Assembly (NCBI GenBank): GCA_025677825.1
Contig: JAIXMO010000012.1
Location: 655,558 to 719,557, forward strand
Direction: 5' to 3'
Source of the DNA: Helicostylum pulchrum
Lineage: Eukaryota > Mucoromycota > Mucoromycetes > Mucorales > Mucoraceae
DNA length: 64,000 nt
Shown here in pieces: positions 1-11,317 of the stretch. Made by a program: the position numbers and the translations under genes. Numbering within the stretch: position 1 is the stretch's first letter; each line of letters begins with the position of its first letter. Under the pieces are notes generated by a model. That model was not told the origin of the DNA. It was given only the letters and a program-made list of their open reading frames with translations, and searched no databases.

Positions 1-616
1 GCCATAATCTTCTTAAAAGGCAGATCCTCAGAAGAACCTGGCTGTACAGAAGACCCACTTGGTTTAGAATAAGGCCCACTTTGTTTGGAAGAAGATATAT
101 GGTTTAGCAGACGCACTTGGTTCAGAAGAAGACGCACTTGGTTTAGAAGAATATGTACCTTGTTTAAAAGAAGGACGAGATTTGCTTGATACATATGGCA
201 CTATTGGCTCCATAAAATTGTCACCGCTATCGTCAAGGTCATAGTCGTCAAGAGTGATATTGTCGGAGATACCGGTGCTACTTGTAGCCTTTTCTTTACC
301 TTTATACTTCTTTTGGGAATCACTGGCTGGGGTATTCTCCCGACCTATAGTGGAGTTTTATACAGGTTAGATTAGATTTTTACATAAATTTAACAATGCA
401 GCATACTTTTTCTTTTTATAGGTTTTGCAACGGATTGGAAGTAATCGTCAGAACTATCTTCTACGTATTTTTCAATGAGTTCTATGAAGGAATCAATTTT
501 ATTATTAGTAACATTTCTATGGATTATTAAATACGCAACCTACTTGTTTTGATTTTGCTCTTAGGTGGATTATTTTTGTTAAACGGGGATGGGTTTTCCC
601 TTTCCTTTCTTTTCAT
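1..616 (-). CDS. Uncharacterised Ser/Lys/Pro-rich acidic protein, 3' end cut by window edge
   Basis: I do not recognise this protein. An ATG at 616 opens a Lys-rich exon (MKRKERENPSPF...), followed by a probable intron (about 517-541; weak GTTGCG donor), an exon 407-516 (contains SFIELIEKYVEDSSDDY) and an exon starting at 344 after CTATAG. The last exon is hydrophilic, has an acidic patch (DDYDLDDSGDNF) and degenerate Ser-Ser-Lys-Pro-Ser repeats. The frame reaches a TAA at 64-66, but the repeat continues in another frame to the window edge (SKPSGSSVQPGSS), so there is either a one-base frameshift near 90-100 or a further intron. No domain is visible. It may be a nuclear protein or a decaying gene. 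Phase agrees at both proposed introns, which favours real exons. Confidence 0.4.
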
Positions 617-2357
617 TTTGTAATAAATGTTTGTGGGAGAAAGAGGCGAAAAAAATATATATATCTTTTGTAAATCAGGTATATATATTTAATTAATCAC
701 TGCTGATTAAGGATTCAATGTGACATCAACGAGCTTACGCAATGCAGCGCCAACAGATTTAAATCTAGTAATTCTTACTTTTTTTCGGAACGATAAAGAA
801 CTTTTATAAACAATTAGAGCCTAGTTTATTGTTTATCAAACCTTTCTGAACAACATTCGCGGAAGATATTTGTTAATTCAATAGTAGTAAAAAAAAGTTT
901 ATCGCTATCAAAGCCACCCTGTATTTTTTATTCCAAGCGGTGGTAATGTCAAAAGATAGAAAAAAAAATACGTGTACAAAGTAAAAATGTACAAGATTCA
1001 AATCTGATGGCGCGTTACTACTTATTTTCTGGTTTCACGTAGAGCACTAGTAGTAGTAAATAGGGTTCGAGAAGCTATAAGCATCAGAATGCTTTAACTT
1101 TACGTTTTTCATCAAATGTTAATAATAATATGGCATTTAAATTATCAGCAGCTTTAAGAATAAACTTGAAGTGCTTGGAATTTTGAATCACCATCTTTTC
1201 CAGATTTCAAACTTACTTCGTGGATACACGCTCAACAAATGCTACGTATTCGTTATCATTATTATATTCAAAATCATCATCAAAGTCATGGGCAATGATT
1301 GATTGTGGGCTGTAATCAGCTACATGATGTCCTCAATTACGACAACTTAAGCTTTTAGTTAAAGCAAAGATAAAACGTTTTTGTAACTCAATAAGAAGAA
1401 AATAAACCAGTTTGATACAAACCAGTTTAATATACTTACACTAACTCCAGGTGTTTGTAATGTTTTTCTGCATGTTATTCGGCACAGAATGGATCCAACA
1501 ACCCACAAGATTGGCATTATGTTTCAGTATTTGTGTCGCTTTGCATTTTTAAATTTGAAAAGTGAGAGAAGGGTAGTTTATTCTATTTTTACTTTGGAAT
1601 TTGATTACAAAATGCTAATTTTTTTTAAAAAAAAACCCCCCCGGATGACTCTTTTCTTTCGTTTACATTTCTTTTTTGTAAAATCTTTTTTCACAACTGG
1701 TCATGATAACGATAATGTTTTTTATATATAGAAAAACGCGAATTGTTTAGTAAAATTATTTCTAACAGACAAGTTAACAGGTACGCGTTGTATTTCCAGT
1801 AACTTTTATTTGTATTTGGAACAATAATAAAAAATATATTAACGTAAATATATGCTTTCTAGATTAAAATGAATAAATGGACATAGACGTACGTTCAGTC
1901 ATATATTTAATATCTTGTACGTAACCGTTCTTTTAATTGATTTAGTTCGCTTGTTGGGCTACTATAACTTGACAAAGACGTGAGGTTATAGTAAAGTACA
2001 CAACTATATATAATACTGTGCGTTATATCTAACTTTACTTCGCTTATAGATACACTGTTATTAAGGCGTTCGTTACAAACTAAGTTGACCATTGATAGTT
2101 AGGTTATTTTCTTAAATTGCGCTGAGCCATCAGCAAAACTTCCTGATGCATTCCCGTGTAATGTTTTATTATTTTATTATTTTATTTTTAATAAATATTT
2201 TTTTCTACCGTAATATTTTTATCGTTTTTTTTATTTTGTTTTCGTCTGTTTGTTTGCTTTTTTCATATTCCATTCCCCGCGAGCGCTAGTCTCAATTTAG
2301 GCACTCTTATTACACGATTTTTCTGATCGGGTGTGTATATATTAGAAAAAAAGGAAA
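617..2357. other. Intergenic, mostly uninformative; small coding-like remnant near 1090-1340 (-)
   Basis: No intact gene was found. On the minus strand, 1090-1340 reads as two short protein-like pieces in different frames (one contains HDFDDDFEYNNDNEY and AFVERVST, the next NSKHFKFILKAADN). This looks like a decayed coding sequence of unknown family. A 61-codon frame at 1907-2092 (-) has no recognisable feature. The rest is A/T-rich with short T and A runs and TATTATTTTA repeats at 2165-2190. Confidence 0.4.
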
Positions 2358-3842
2358 CTAGACTGATGTGTGTTCACCAAGTTCATTCATTCGGTAACTC
2401 GAATTATTATTCTTATCGCCTTCTTCAGAGAGTAAATGATCTGTGGGGTTATTACTGTTTACCGCTTCGAGCTTCTTCTTCTTTCTCAATTCTTTACGTT
2501 TCTTCATTAATTTATACGAATCCACACCACAACATAAGCAATTATGTAAAAATTCTGGAATATATGCTAAATAACCATCTACAAATGCTTTCCAAGCTGT
2601 CATTTTTTTAGTTTGACCTGTATTTGCAGCATTTTGAATATTATCTCCAGGACCAAAGAAACGAAGCATCATGAAACTATCGACCATCATGACACTGCAG
2701 ATAATAATAATATAAATACCGTTCTTTACTGCTTCTACTGACCATGCAATACTTCCATTGGTTCCGTCAGTACCTTTAATAACACCCGCTGTGGCTAATC
2801 CACTTAGCAGAATTTCACCAAAATAAAAGTTAAACATAATAGGTCCTTTCACACACCAGAACATACCATGTGCCTTTACTTTTCCTCGGAGCCATTCACG
2901 GTGAAAGACGTCGAGATAAGTAAACAACGCAGTAAGAATAATAGATAGTGATGTAAAGTTGATAATGGTAAGATAAACATAGGCGCCCTTAAAGCTATAA
3001 ACTCCTTCACAGTAGCGACCTTTTAATTCGGCAAAAATGGACATAAAAGAATCGAGAAGGGTCCTATAAGCAATTTTTTTTTCTTTTAGTGGGTGGGTAA
3101 CATTACACAACCATTGTCATACGTTACCAAATTGGATACTGGAATACGAGAATATCTGTTATAATACGATAGTGCATTCCCCACTTGGAAGGCCTATAGT
3201 AGAAATTGATAAGTATACATTATTTTTTCTGCAAAAAGAAAAAGAAAAAGAAAACTTACAAATGACATTTAAATATAAACATAATTTTTGTATCGACAGG
3301 TTCTTTTACATCACCAGCCTCAATTCGAAAAGGTTCAAGATAGGCTTGTAACGTAGTAAACAAGTTAAATACTGCAAATGCTTCAAATACAACAGCGAAA
3401 AACATGATTGTTGTCGAATAGTCAAATCTTAAATATGCGAACCATGCTAACGTAGCATATACAGGAGGAAATAATAATACTCGTAATTTATGACGTTGTA
3501 TTTGTGGTTCACTAACAAAAAGAAAGGTTAATAGATTATTTTTAATTGATCAGTAAAAAAAACTTACTAGTAATTTCTTAAATGCTTAATAACAACTGTT
3601 AAGGTTACAATCCAAGTGACAAAAATCATGGCTAAACAAACAAGCCAACCGACAACATGCCAGTTTTGCGTAGGATTAGACTTTACATAAGACCAATCTA
3701 AACCTGGCTTACTTTTTTATATACGTATAAACAATTCAGTAACATATAAACCTGCTTTTTAATCTTTTTTTTTTACGTACAATCCTCCTGTAGATAATCC
3801 AGGTGTAGTAGGACAAGTTATCTCTGGCTCTGCTGAATCCAT
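2358..3842 (-). CDS. TMEM184 / organic-solute-transporter-alpha family membrane protein
   Basis: Predicted as join(2358..3063,3128..3193,3260..3511,3568..3711,3781..3842) on the minus strand, 409 aa, in phase at every junction. It is a multi-pass membrane protein of the DUF300 family (PF03619), the fungal relatives of TMEM184 and OST-alpha. Visible are a short Ser/Thr/Pro N-terminus, a first membrane helix (residues about 35-60), the QRHKLRVLLFPPVYA loop typical of the family, further helices, the GRYCEG segment that matches the conserved G-[KR]-Y-x-E-G region, and a Lys- and Glu-rich cytosolic tail from about residue 345. Family members are vacuolar or plasma-membrane proteins; a transport role in fungi is not proven. 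Start chosen at the only ATG in phase with the first helix exon. Assignment to family is firm; function is inferred. Confidence 0.85.
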
Positions 3843-4978
3843 AATTATACACACAAAAAAGAAAAGTAAGGAAAAAAGGAAAAAGATAATAAAACTTAAA
3901 AAGGGTGATTCTTTAACTTTTTTTGTCCCACCACGGTCACAGTTAATTTCAAAATGCGACAACCTTGGCATGCCTTGGCCAAAAAAAAAAAAAAATACGC
4001 TAAAACTGTCAAATAAACAGCTGCATGTCATCTTGAACAGTTTATACTGTAAGTTAGTCTTTTGTGTGCGTTTATTTTTTTTAAAGAGTATATAAAGTAT
4101 TATATGTACGGATAAACGCCACACGTAAGTTGTCATTAGGGTTTCGGAATACCTTGTATCACCTACATTTAAAAAAAAAGACCCCAGATTTACTTAGCAT
4201 TGTACCTGATAATAGTTGAAAATCTTGGGCTATTGTTACATAAAAAAATAAATGTATTTGTGTTTTAGCTTTATCGTACATTTTGAAGTTCTCGAAATGA
4301 ATATATTACCTTTTTTTGTCAAAAGAATATGTGGCTGGATGTTTGCTTAGCGCTTTAAATAGAAAACTTTTGTTCGGGTCACGCCACTACAACGTTTCAC
4401 AGTTTTGTACTTACAAAAATGCTTGGATTATAATAGCACAATGCTTACTGCGATGGATAATTAACATATTTTTATTCTTTTTTTAGTCGTTTTTTGGGAT
4501 AGTGATATATTTAGCAATAAAAACGAGAGGCCGTAAATGTTTTTGTGTAAATAAAAAGAAGTAATGGTTTTGATGTAATGCTAATTAAAAGTTTAAATAT
4601 ACTTACCACTAAGAATGGAGGTTTTGGTTCATACAAAAACATTTACTATAATAAAATTACCCAACACCACCAGTCCCCGTCTTTTTATTTATTTATTTAA
4701 TCACCGTACTCAATCTTAGTTCAACAGTTAATTGATAGTAACAAAAGAGTTCATTAAAAAATAGAGCTTTACGGAGGGGAAAATAATCAGTTGCTGTTAT
4801 TTTGCTTGTTTATTAGGTAATAGTGAGTAATAGTTATTAAGATAATAATAACTTGGGAAGATTAGGGTTTTTTTTTGTTTTTGTTTGTATATAGGGGAGA
4901 GATAATCATATTAGTTATATATTGTTATAATATATAAAGGATAAAAAAAGAAATATTGTAATAAGGTAAGATAATTAT
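3843..4978. other. Intergenic, no gene seen
   Basis: Between two minus-strand genes. It holds A/T-rich promoter-like DNA upstream of the TMEM184-like gene (3843-4200), homopolymer runs at 3980-3994, and the 3' flank of the UNC93-like gene. Open frames here are short and low-complexity. Confidence 0.5.
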
Positions 4979-6511
4979 TTAAACTTCGGATTTTTCAACT
5001 TTGCCTGAAAGTCTTTCGCTCAAGTGAACGGAACCATTTTCATCACCGACATTTTCGAGTTGACCACCAACTAAAGTACCAACAGCATGGCCATCTTCAA
5101 GGTTTTCAATTGTTTCGATAGTAACATCAGGAACATCCTTAGCAACAATAAAGGCTAAAAGAAGACCAACAGTGTTAATGGCAAAAACGATAATAAGCTG
5201 AGTCATGTAGGCAACTTTTTTAGCCTCAAGTTGACTAGCAACAGCATTACAGCCATTTTGAATAGTCTTATAGAAACCACCATATCTTGTAGCACGTTCA
5301 ACATCGTTGGTCATTGTACCTAAAAGCCAGTAGATATAACCTTGATACATGGCATCAATTAAACCGAAAAGAGCATATACGACAACGATACCAGGATACT
5401 TGGGATCAGTGACATCGAGCTGAACATAATCGGGTTTGAGAATAGAATCACGAGTATAACCCTTTTGAATAAAGATGGCAGCGACCCAAAGAGCAGTAAT
5501 AATGACAAGAGTAAGAAGATTACCATATATAGCACGAACTTTACGAGTACCAATTTTAGTAGAATCAAGGAAGACACCAAACAAACCAGCACCAATAATT
5601 TGGAACAGCCAGTACAAGAGATTGTTTAAAGAACGAGCACGAAGAGTCATAAATCCAGGAGCGTTAATACCGTTCCATTGATAGGTATAGAACCAGTTAG
5701 AGCCGGCAAAGAGAGGAATCAAGATAAGCATACGAGGATCCTTAAAGAGTTTTAAGACTTCGAGAGATTCGCGCTTCCAGTTGGAAATTTTATGGAAAGA
5801 AACTTTAGATCCATCAGCACGAACGACTTTGTTAGAAGGAAGAAGACCCATAGTCAATAAAGCACCGATGGACATGATAACCATAAAAGCAATATAAGTA
5901 GACTGCTTAATAGCAGTACCTTTAGAGTTCCATTCGTTAGCAAGAGGAACAGTTGCACCAATAGTAGCTCCCCTAGTAAATAAATAAAGTAAGTTTATTT
6001 TCTTCTATGCTGCATACGTGCATATATAATCTTACAAGTTGAAAATCATCCAGAAAATTGAGAAAGCTTTACCCTTATCATTTTCGGAAGGATAAGACAT
6101 CATAATACCACCTTGAGCTGTCCATAAGAAACCAGCGCCGATACCGAGAATAGCACCAGCAGCAATAGTGAATGCAGAAGATTTAGAAAGGAAAGAACCT
6201 ACATAAAGTACATAGGCAAGAGCACCAGGGATTATAACACGGTGACCGAAAATATTATAGCTGTAAAGATAGAAATAATTAGATTTGATACATTCTATAT
6301 ATATGTATATGATTTACATAGGAGCACCGACTAAAGAGAAAATGGTGAAAGTGACAGCAGTGGCGGTGGCAGCATTAGTAGCTGCTTCAGTGGATGATTG
6401 ACCACCGCCGCCCATACCACCAAGGGCGTTGTACATACCAGGACAACAGAAACAGACCATGCCCACAATGAACACTTGGACCATTGGGCTATTATATCGA
6501 AAAGTACCCAT
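4979..6511 (-). CDS. UNC93-like major facilitator superfamily protein
   Basis: Predicted as join(4979..5972,6036..6260,6318..6511) on the minus strand, 470 aa, in phase at both introns. It is a 10-12 helix membrane protein of the fungal UNC93-like branch of the MFS. The N-terminus (MGTFRYNSPMVQVFIVGMVCFCCPGMYNAL, broken here as MGTFRYNSPMVQ / VGMVCFCCPGMYNAL) carries the family's CPGM-[FY]-NAL signature in helix 1, then a Gly-rich loop, then the GHR and GAGFLW-x-AQG motifs in exon 2, as in UNC93 family proteins. The C-terminus is a cytosolic acidic tail. Substrate is unknown; some relatives act as membrane trafficking or K+-channel accessory proteins. Upstream lies a run of 16 C (6644-6659). 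Confidence 0.85.
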
Positions 6512-8559
6512 TTTAAAGTTTTGATTGAATTAGTGTATAAAGAATTAGTATTTTTTTTTAAAAAAAGATGAGAAGCAGTTGAGAGCGATGATAAAAAAAA
6601 TTATTCAAACTAAAATGGAGGTATATATAGTATTTTTCAAAAACCCCCCCCCCCCCCCCTCTTGCTTCAAGTAAAACCTACAATAGGTAATATCAGGGTT
6701 CGTAAAGTATTGTGATACGCGACTACACCAATTTCTGTATAAACAAGCGCTTGTTATAACTAAGTATCATGTCTACAAGTGTAAGTATTTGAAGTTTAGA
6801 TACCAAAAATAGTAATTTGTGAGCTAGGAGATGATCCGCCGACATCACGATTTAATATCTTAAAAAAAAATTACACATTGTAAGGTACACAAAAAATTTT
6901 GATTACGAAAGTACTTTGGCGCGTGAGAATATATTTTCCAAAACATTTCTTCGTATAGTCTCGTTAATTATGCGATCATATTTATTTTACTGATCTGACC
7001 TGAATAATAAAGAGAAATCAATTATTTTAGCTGTGCATTTTTTTTTTTATAAAATAGAAAATTACATATTAATGCAAGATGCAGTAATGTGATACATACT
7101 CTATTTTTCACTATGCTACACAATGAGTTGCGCATTATTGATATAGTTTATGATGCGGTACAAAAAAACAACCCAAATTCTCGGTTCCCTCGGCGGTCTC
7201 AAATCGACCCTTTTAAATATGTCAGTTTCCGGTTTCTGTAGACATTTTTTTAAAACAAAATTACTAGATTTCGATATCAAATACTTATTTCTAAATATCT
7301 ACACTAGTTAAAATAAAATAAGAATGTATAACTATACAAAAAAAAAAAACTTGCGTGAATATTAAATATACATAAAAGCTCTTCATACATAAAAAAAAAA
7401 TAAGCTTGTCCTACTTGTAGAAAAATTTCGATCTATGGAGAAGGGTTGCAGGTTTTAGGTAACACTGGCAGCCAGTAAAAGAGAGTAGTTTTTGTTTCGG
7501 CAGGGTTAATAGACCCTTTATAGCTTTGTACCAATAAATAGTATAGGATGATTCCACCGTCCGACTTATCAAAAAGGAACAGAATTCCTTTTTACTGCTG
7601 ACGATCACGAGTACTTTTTTTAATTCTCAAAAAAAGGAAAAACTCGCTTGCTAGTTTATTTAACTTTGTGTTTATAGAAACGTTCCATTGAACTTTATAG
7701 TATAATGTTTGATTTGTAATTATTAAGAGATTATCAGGCTGTGTCATTAATAAGGGTTAACATTGTGATGCAAACGATCGAGTAAGAACATTATTTTACA
7801 GATGTACTTATTTCTGTTGAAGACACAATATCGCCAATTGTAACTAATCATATCTCGCTCCCTAACTTCAATTTCATAAGAAATATCAGAATACATAAAG
7901 GACTGTACAATATATACACTTTACAAAAAAGTATAGTTCGTATTTTTACTTGTTAAGTATCAACATACATATCGGCATTCAATAAATTCGAACAAAAAGT
8001 AAATATAGGTAGTTTTGTTTTCTAAAAAACGAGATCCATATCCAATAAAAAAAATTGTTAAAAAATTATTAATAGCCCGAATTCCAATAAAAAGCGCGTT
8101 AGAAAAGTTTGATTTTGCTTCTGGGAAAAAAAAGGTAATCAAAGCTTAGCGAAGGCAAACGTCAGCTGCATATCAACTCCATTATATTATGTATTTAAGA
8201 ATGGCTGTTTCGAATAAGCCTCAATAATAAAAAATAAATAAAAAATTATGCGAAGACTATAAATATAATAAACTAATTCGTCGTTATCAATGCTGCTTTT
8301 TGTTTCTTTAAATAACTTTAGTATTTACGTTATTTAAATGAACAGCTCTGAAGCATTCGCCCCATCTTCTTCATATAATTAGTCGAGAAAATGCTATCTC
8401 AGACGTAGACTATGAAAATGGTATCAATAATAATTCATCGTAACAGTAGACTTGTCATAGCCGAAAATAGATCATTTCGTCCTGCAAGTACGAATGCTGC
8501 ATATTCTGTAAACAAAAAGAGTATAAGGTAAAAGTATATATATAATATATAGACTCGTA
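6512..8559. other. Long intergenic stretch with a C16 homopolymer; no gene seen
   Basis: Two kilobases of A/T-rich DNA. The only distinct feature is the C run at 6644-6659, about 135 bp upstream of the UNC93-like start codon. Open frames at 7411-7608 and 7960-8142 (both -) show no family resemblance and I treat them as chance. Confidence 0.5.
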
Positions 8560-9255
8560 ACTAAATGGTTGTTAAGTATATTCGTTTTTTTATTAGCGTT
8601 GGTGCCGATAAAGTAAAAAGTTCGATTATGGTGTAATCGTAACTGATGAGAAGCTTTGTTTCTTCTTGACTGATTCTGTTATGGCTCGCGGAAACAAATT
8701 CAAAAAGAATGAAGACGGAACGCCTATTCCTTTAGGAGACGAATCAATCCTTGTCTATGATAAAGCAGTAAAAGATCTTTATTCAAGACATACCCAACTG
8801 ATTATTAGAGATTGGAATGTTACAAAAAGGCCACTTGTAAGAGCATTTATCGATACACACAAATATTAAGAAGTAGTTTAAGAATCAAAGAGTCAGTCAA
8901 TACGATCGCAGAAATTATATCTTAATTGATGATTATAGCTTTCAAGGACTTTTAGATATAAGCAAGTATTTCTGGAGCCGCAACTCTGTTCTTGGTACGA
9001 GAGCCCGACTTTATTTTCTTATGACTCATGTCATGCTTCTTCGTAGTGAAAATGCATTGGCAACGAAACTTACTAAGCTATTTTCTATGGATTTACACGA
9101 TCAAGTAACCGTCCTCCAGGTGTGCCGCAATTGCTGCAGCAATTGCTTTTGGAAAAACTAATAAAGACATAAAGCTCGAGTATGAGTCTGCTAGATTACG
9201 ATGTTCGTTCAATTGGGGCATTCGCTTTGTACTTCTTTTCACATTATTATCATGA
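8560..9255 (+). mobile_element. Broken Crypton / Ndc10-like tyrosine-recombinase gene
   Basis: A decayed coding sequence in several plus-strand frames. Piece 1 (about 8610-8868) reads FDYGVIVTDEKLCFFLTD, then SVMARGNKFKKNEDGTP and a helical segment ending LVRAFIDTHKY. Piece 2 (about 8930-9130) reads GLLDISKYFWSRNSVLGTR, then ARLYFLMTHVMLLRSENA. Piece 3 (9140-9255, frame-shifted) contains AFGKTNKDIKLEYE and IGAFALYFFSHYYHE. The order (SAM-like N-terminus, a W/LGxRxxLxFLxxHxMLLRxE segment, G-K-T-N, C-P-V-G-A-L-A-like segment) is that of the Ndc10/GCR1-type DNA-binding proteins that abound in Mucorales and are tied to Crypton elements. At least two frameshifts and several stops make it a pseudogene. 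Family placement is from motif memory, not a search. Confidence 0.6.
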
Positions 9256-10394
9256 AAGCATATTCATATTAACAATACTAAACTACTTTGTTTGTGTATA
9301 TATATTATTCCCTTTGGAAATGATACACTTACTTGTAAAATAAAATGATAAATAATTATAAATAATAAAAAAGCTTTTTTTAGGACGTGATTTTTGATAT
9401 ATGTACTTTTTTAATAGTCGATAAAAAAAGTTGTTAATAAAAAGTCATCAGCTTGTTTCTTTTTCTTTTTTCTTTCTTCAGCTGTTCTCCTTCTGTTGAA
9501 AATGCGCAAACTTAGGTAGACGAGAAGAATATCACAAATAAGAGGAAGAACAGTATAGTCTTCCTGTACCCAAGCTAAAAAAACCAGCACATTCAAACCC
9601 AATATCGATGAGTTCCGTATTATTATCACAAAAGCTATTAGGTCTAGACGACATAATATAATAAAGACAACTTTAAAAAAATAATCCTAAAAGCTACACC
9701 AAAGATCTTAAAAAAACTGAAGAAGAACATAAAATTCTTCGTTATACTTATAATGCTCTTGAAGATCAGTACGGCTCCTACTAGACGCATCATCCACTTT
9801 GACATCTTAAAGTTTAGCGGAACTGATTACTTATGGCTTACAAACAATGTCTGTAACAGTGAGGAGTATTATTAAAAATGTTTAGCGTACATATGAACTT
9901 GTACAACAAATTCAACCCTGAAAACCCCGTTGTAAGTATAAACTATTTTAAAAACAGGATTTAAATATATATTGTTACTTATAAATGTCAAAACAAACAT
10001 ATAGACCTGTAAAACACAAGCTTGACGCTCTTTTTCTTACCCTACCAAAACCACACAAGCAAACATCAAAAGACATAAATTACTTGTGTTTGAAAAAACA
10101 GACTGTCATAAGCTTGAACAGAGAAAAAAGAAAACAGTATAAAAAAACATAGATACCTAGATATTAAGAATCAATCGTAACTATTTAAGTAACTCGATCT
10201 TATATATTTATAGGGACTTGGTAAAGATGTTTCTATAATTGAAGTAAACCTGTCAAAGCTTGTCAAACATTCAAGCTCAAAAGAAGTTGATTTAAAGAAG
10301 TACTTCAATGTAAGCTAAGTAATTCATATTGCATCACATTATATATTAGACAGAAAGCTAAACATGCATTAATCCGTATATTACCATGCGAGAG
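9256..10394. other. Degenerate DNA between the Crypton-like and Fanzor-like relics
   Basis: Contains short plus-strand coding-like pieces, some bounded by splice-like signals (GTAAGT-like at about 9931 and TATAG before 10214; the latter followed by a piece reading LGKDVSIIEVNLSKL). These may belong to the N-terminal half of the neighbouring Fanzor relic. A minus-strand frame at 9411-9629 is hydrophobic then Arg/Lys-rich and is not recognised. Confidence 0.35.
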
Positions 10395-10910
10395 AAGGGA
10401 ATACCTTGCGCGCATTTTACAATTCTCGAGTCATGTCTAGAAAAAGAAGGACCGTCGAGCTTCGAATTACTAGGACCAAAGATCGTGCGGCTGCTAAAGA
10501 GCGCAGATTTGTAAAAGGAAACTCGAAAAAAGTCACTCCAATAACGACTATTGGAAATTCTGGCACTGGAGTTGGTAGTAGTATTAAAGTTTATGATAGA
10601 CGAGGAGGAAAATGGCTGGGAAAATTACGTAGCAGGTACACACCAACAATTATGACAGACGAATACATGACTTCCCAGTTATGCGTATATTGATATTTCC
10701 CAATAGCTCATCCTGGAAGATCAGATAATATAAAAGTACTTGGAACTTCTCGTCGCAGCTTTTAAACTTGGAAGAGCAACCAATAATCGTGATATCATGT
10801 CTGCAGCAATAGGAATCTCTGCAATGACGAAAGCTATAGTTATAAACAAAGCTCTCCTCCTTTTTCTAAACATTAACAATATATATCTTTTTCGCCTCTG
10901 ACCACCTGAA
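10395..10910 (+). pseudogene. Fanzor (TnpB-like) nuclease relic 1, C-terminal half
   Basis: The plus strand carries the C-terminal signature of TnpB/Fanzor proteins. A Lys/Arg-rich segment is followed by TTIGNSGTGVGSS (about 10545-10585, the G-x-G/W-S region near RuvC-II), then VMxDEY-like TDEYMTSQLC at about 10655-10686 (the E-x-x-T-S-x-x-C motif joining RuvC-II to the zinc finger). A stop follows, then, after a frameshift, NNRDIMSAAIGIS at about 10784-10822, matching the RuvC-III R-D-x-x-A-A motif. The second half of the zinc finger and the N-terminal part are not clear. The reading frame is broken by a stop and a shift, so it is not functional. It lies on the same strand, 1.1 kb after the Crypton-like relic. 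Confidence 0.6.
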
Positions 10911-11286
10911 AAACACACGCTTTAAAGTGGTGGCGCGCCGGGTTGTGCTTCGCCGCCTGTGCGGTTTGATTACTTCGGGTAAAGCAGAAATATTTTAAAC
11001 GAATTTAAATTTAAAAACGAACATTTTCTTATTTCCTCTTTTTGGAATATTGTAATTGCTGGAGGAAATGAAATAATTTTTAATAAGAAACGCTTTTTTT
11101 TTTGATAAAATTATTCTTTATATAAAAAGTGGAAGTGTACAGTGAGTGAGTTGAAGTTAATTATGTGTGTGTCTATTTTTTTATAATACAAAATAAGAGA
11201 AACTCGGTTATATAAAAGAAAAAATAAGGGGGGCGTGCGCGTTTTAAAAAAAAGTCTCTCTTGTCTCTAATAGGTATGTGATGTGA

Positions 11287-11317
<31 letters not shown>
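10911..11317. other. Intergenic with a GC-rich patch and a (GT)n microsatellite
   Basis: Positions 10925-10985 are markedly richer in G and C than the flanks (GGCGCGCCGGG at the start, then CGCCGCCTGTGCGG). At 11291-11318 there is a GT dinucleotide run. The rest is the 3' flank of the mitochondrial carrier gene. Confidence 0.5.

Noticed and set aside
1489..1731. 80-codon plus-strand frame
   Set aside because: Lys/Phe homopolymer content and no recognisable feature; likely chance in A/T-rich DNA.
3759..4136. 125-codon minus-strand frame as a separate gene
   Set aside because: Only its last 20 codons before the donor are coding; the ATG at 3842 belongs to exon 1 of the TMEM184-like gene and the rest is intergenic.
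10386..10430. EKGIPCAHF in one plus frame, resembling the C-x-H end of a SWIM zinc finger
   Set aside because: No preceding C-x-C and the frame closes without other MULE features; the overlapping Fanzor frame explains the region better.
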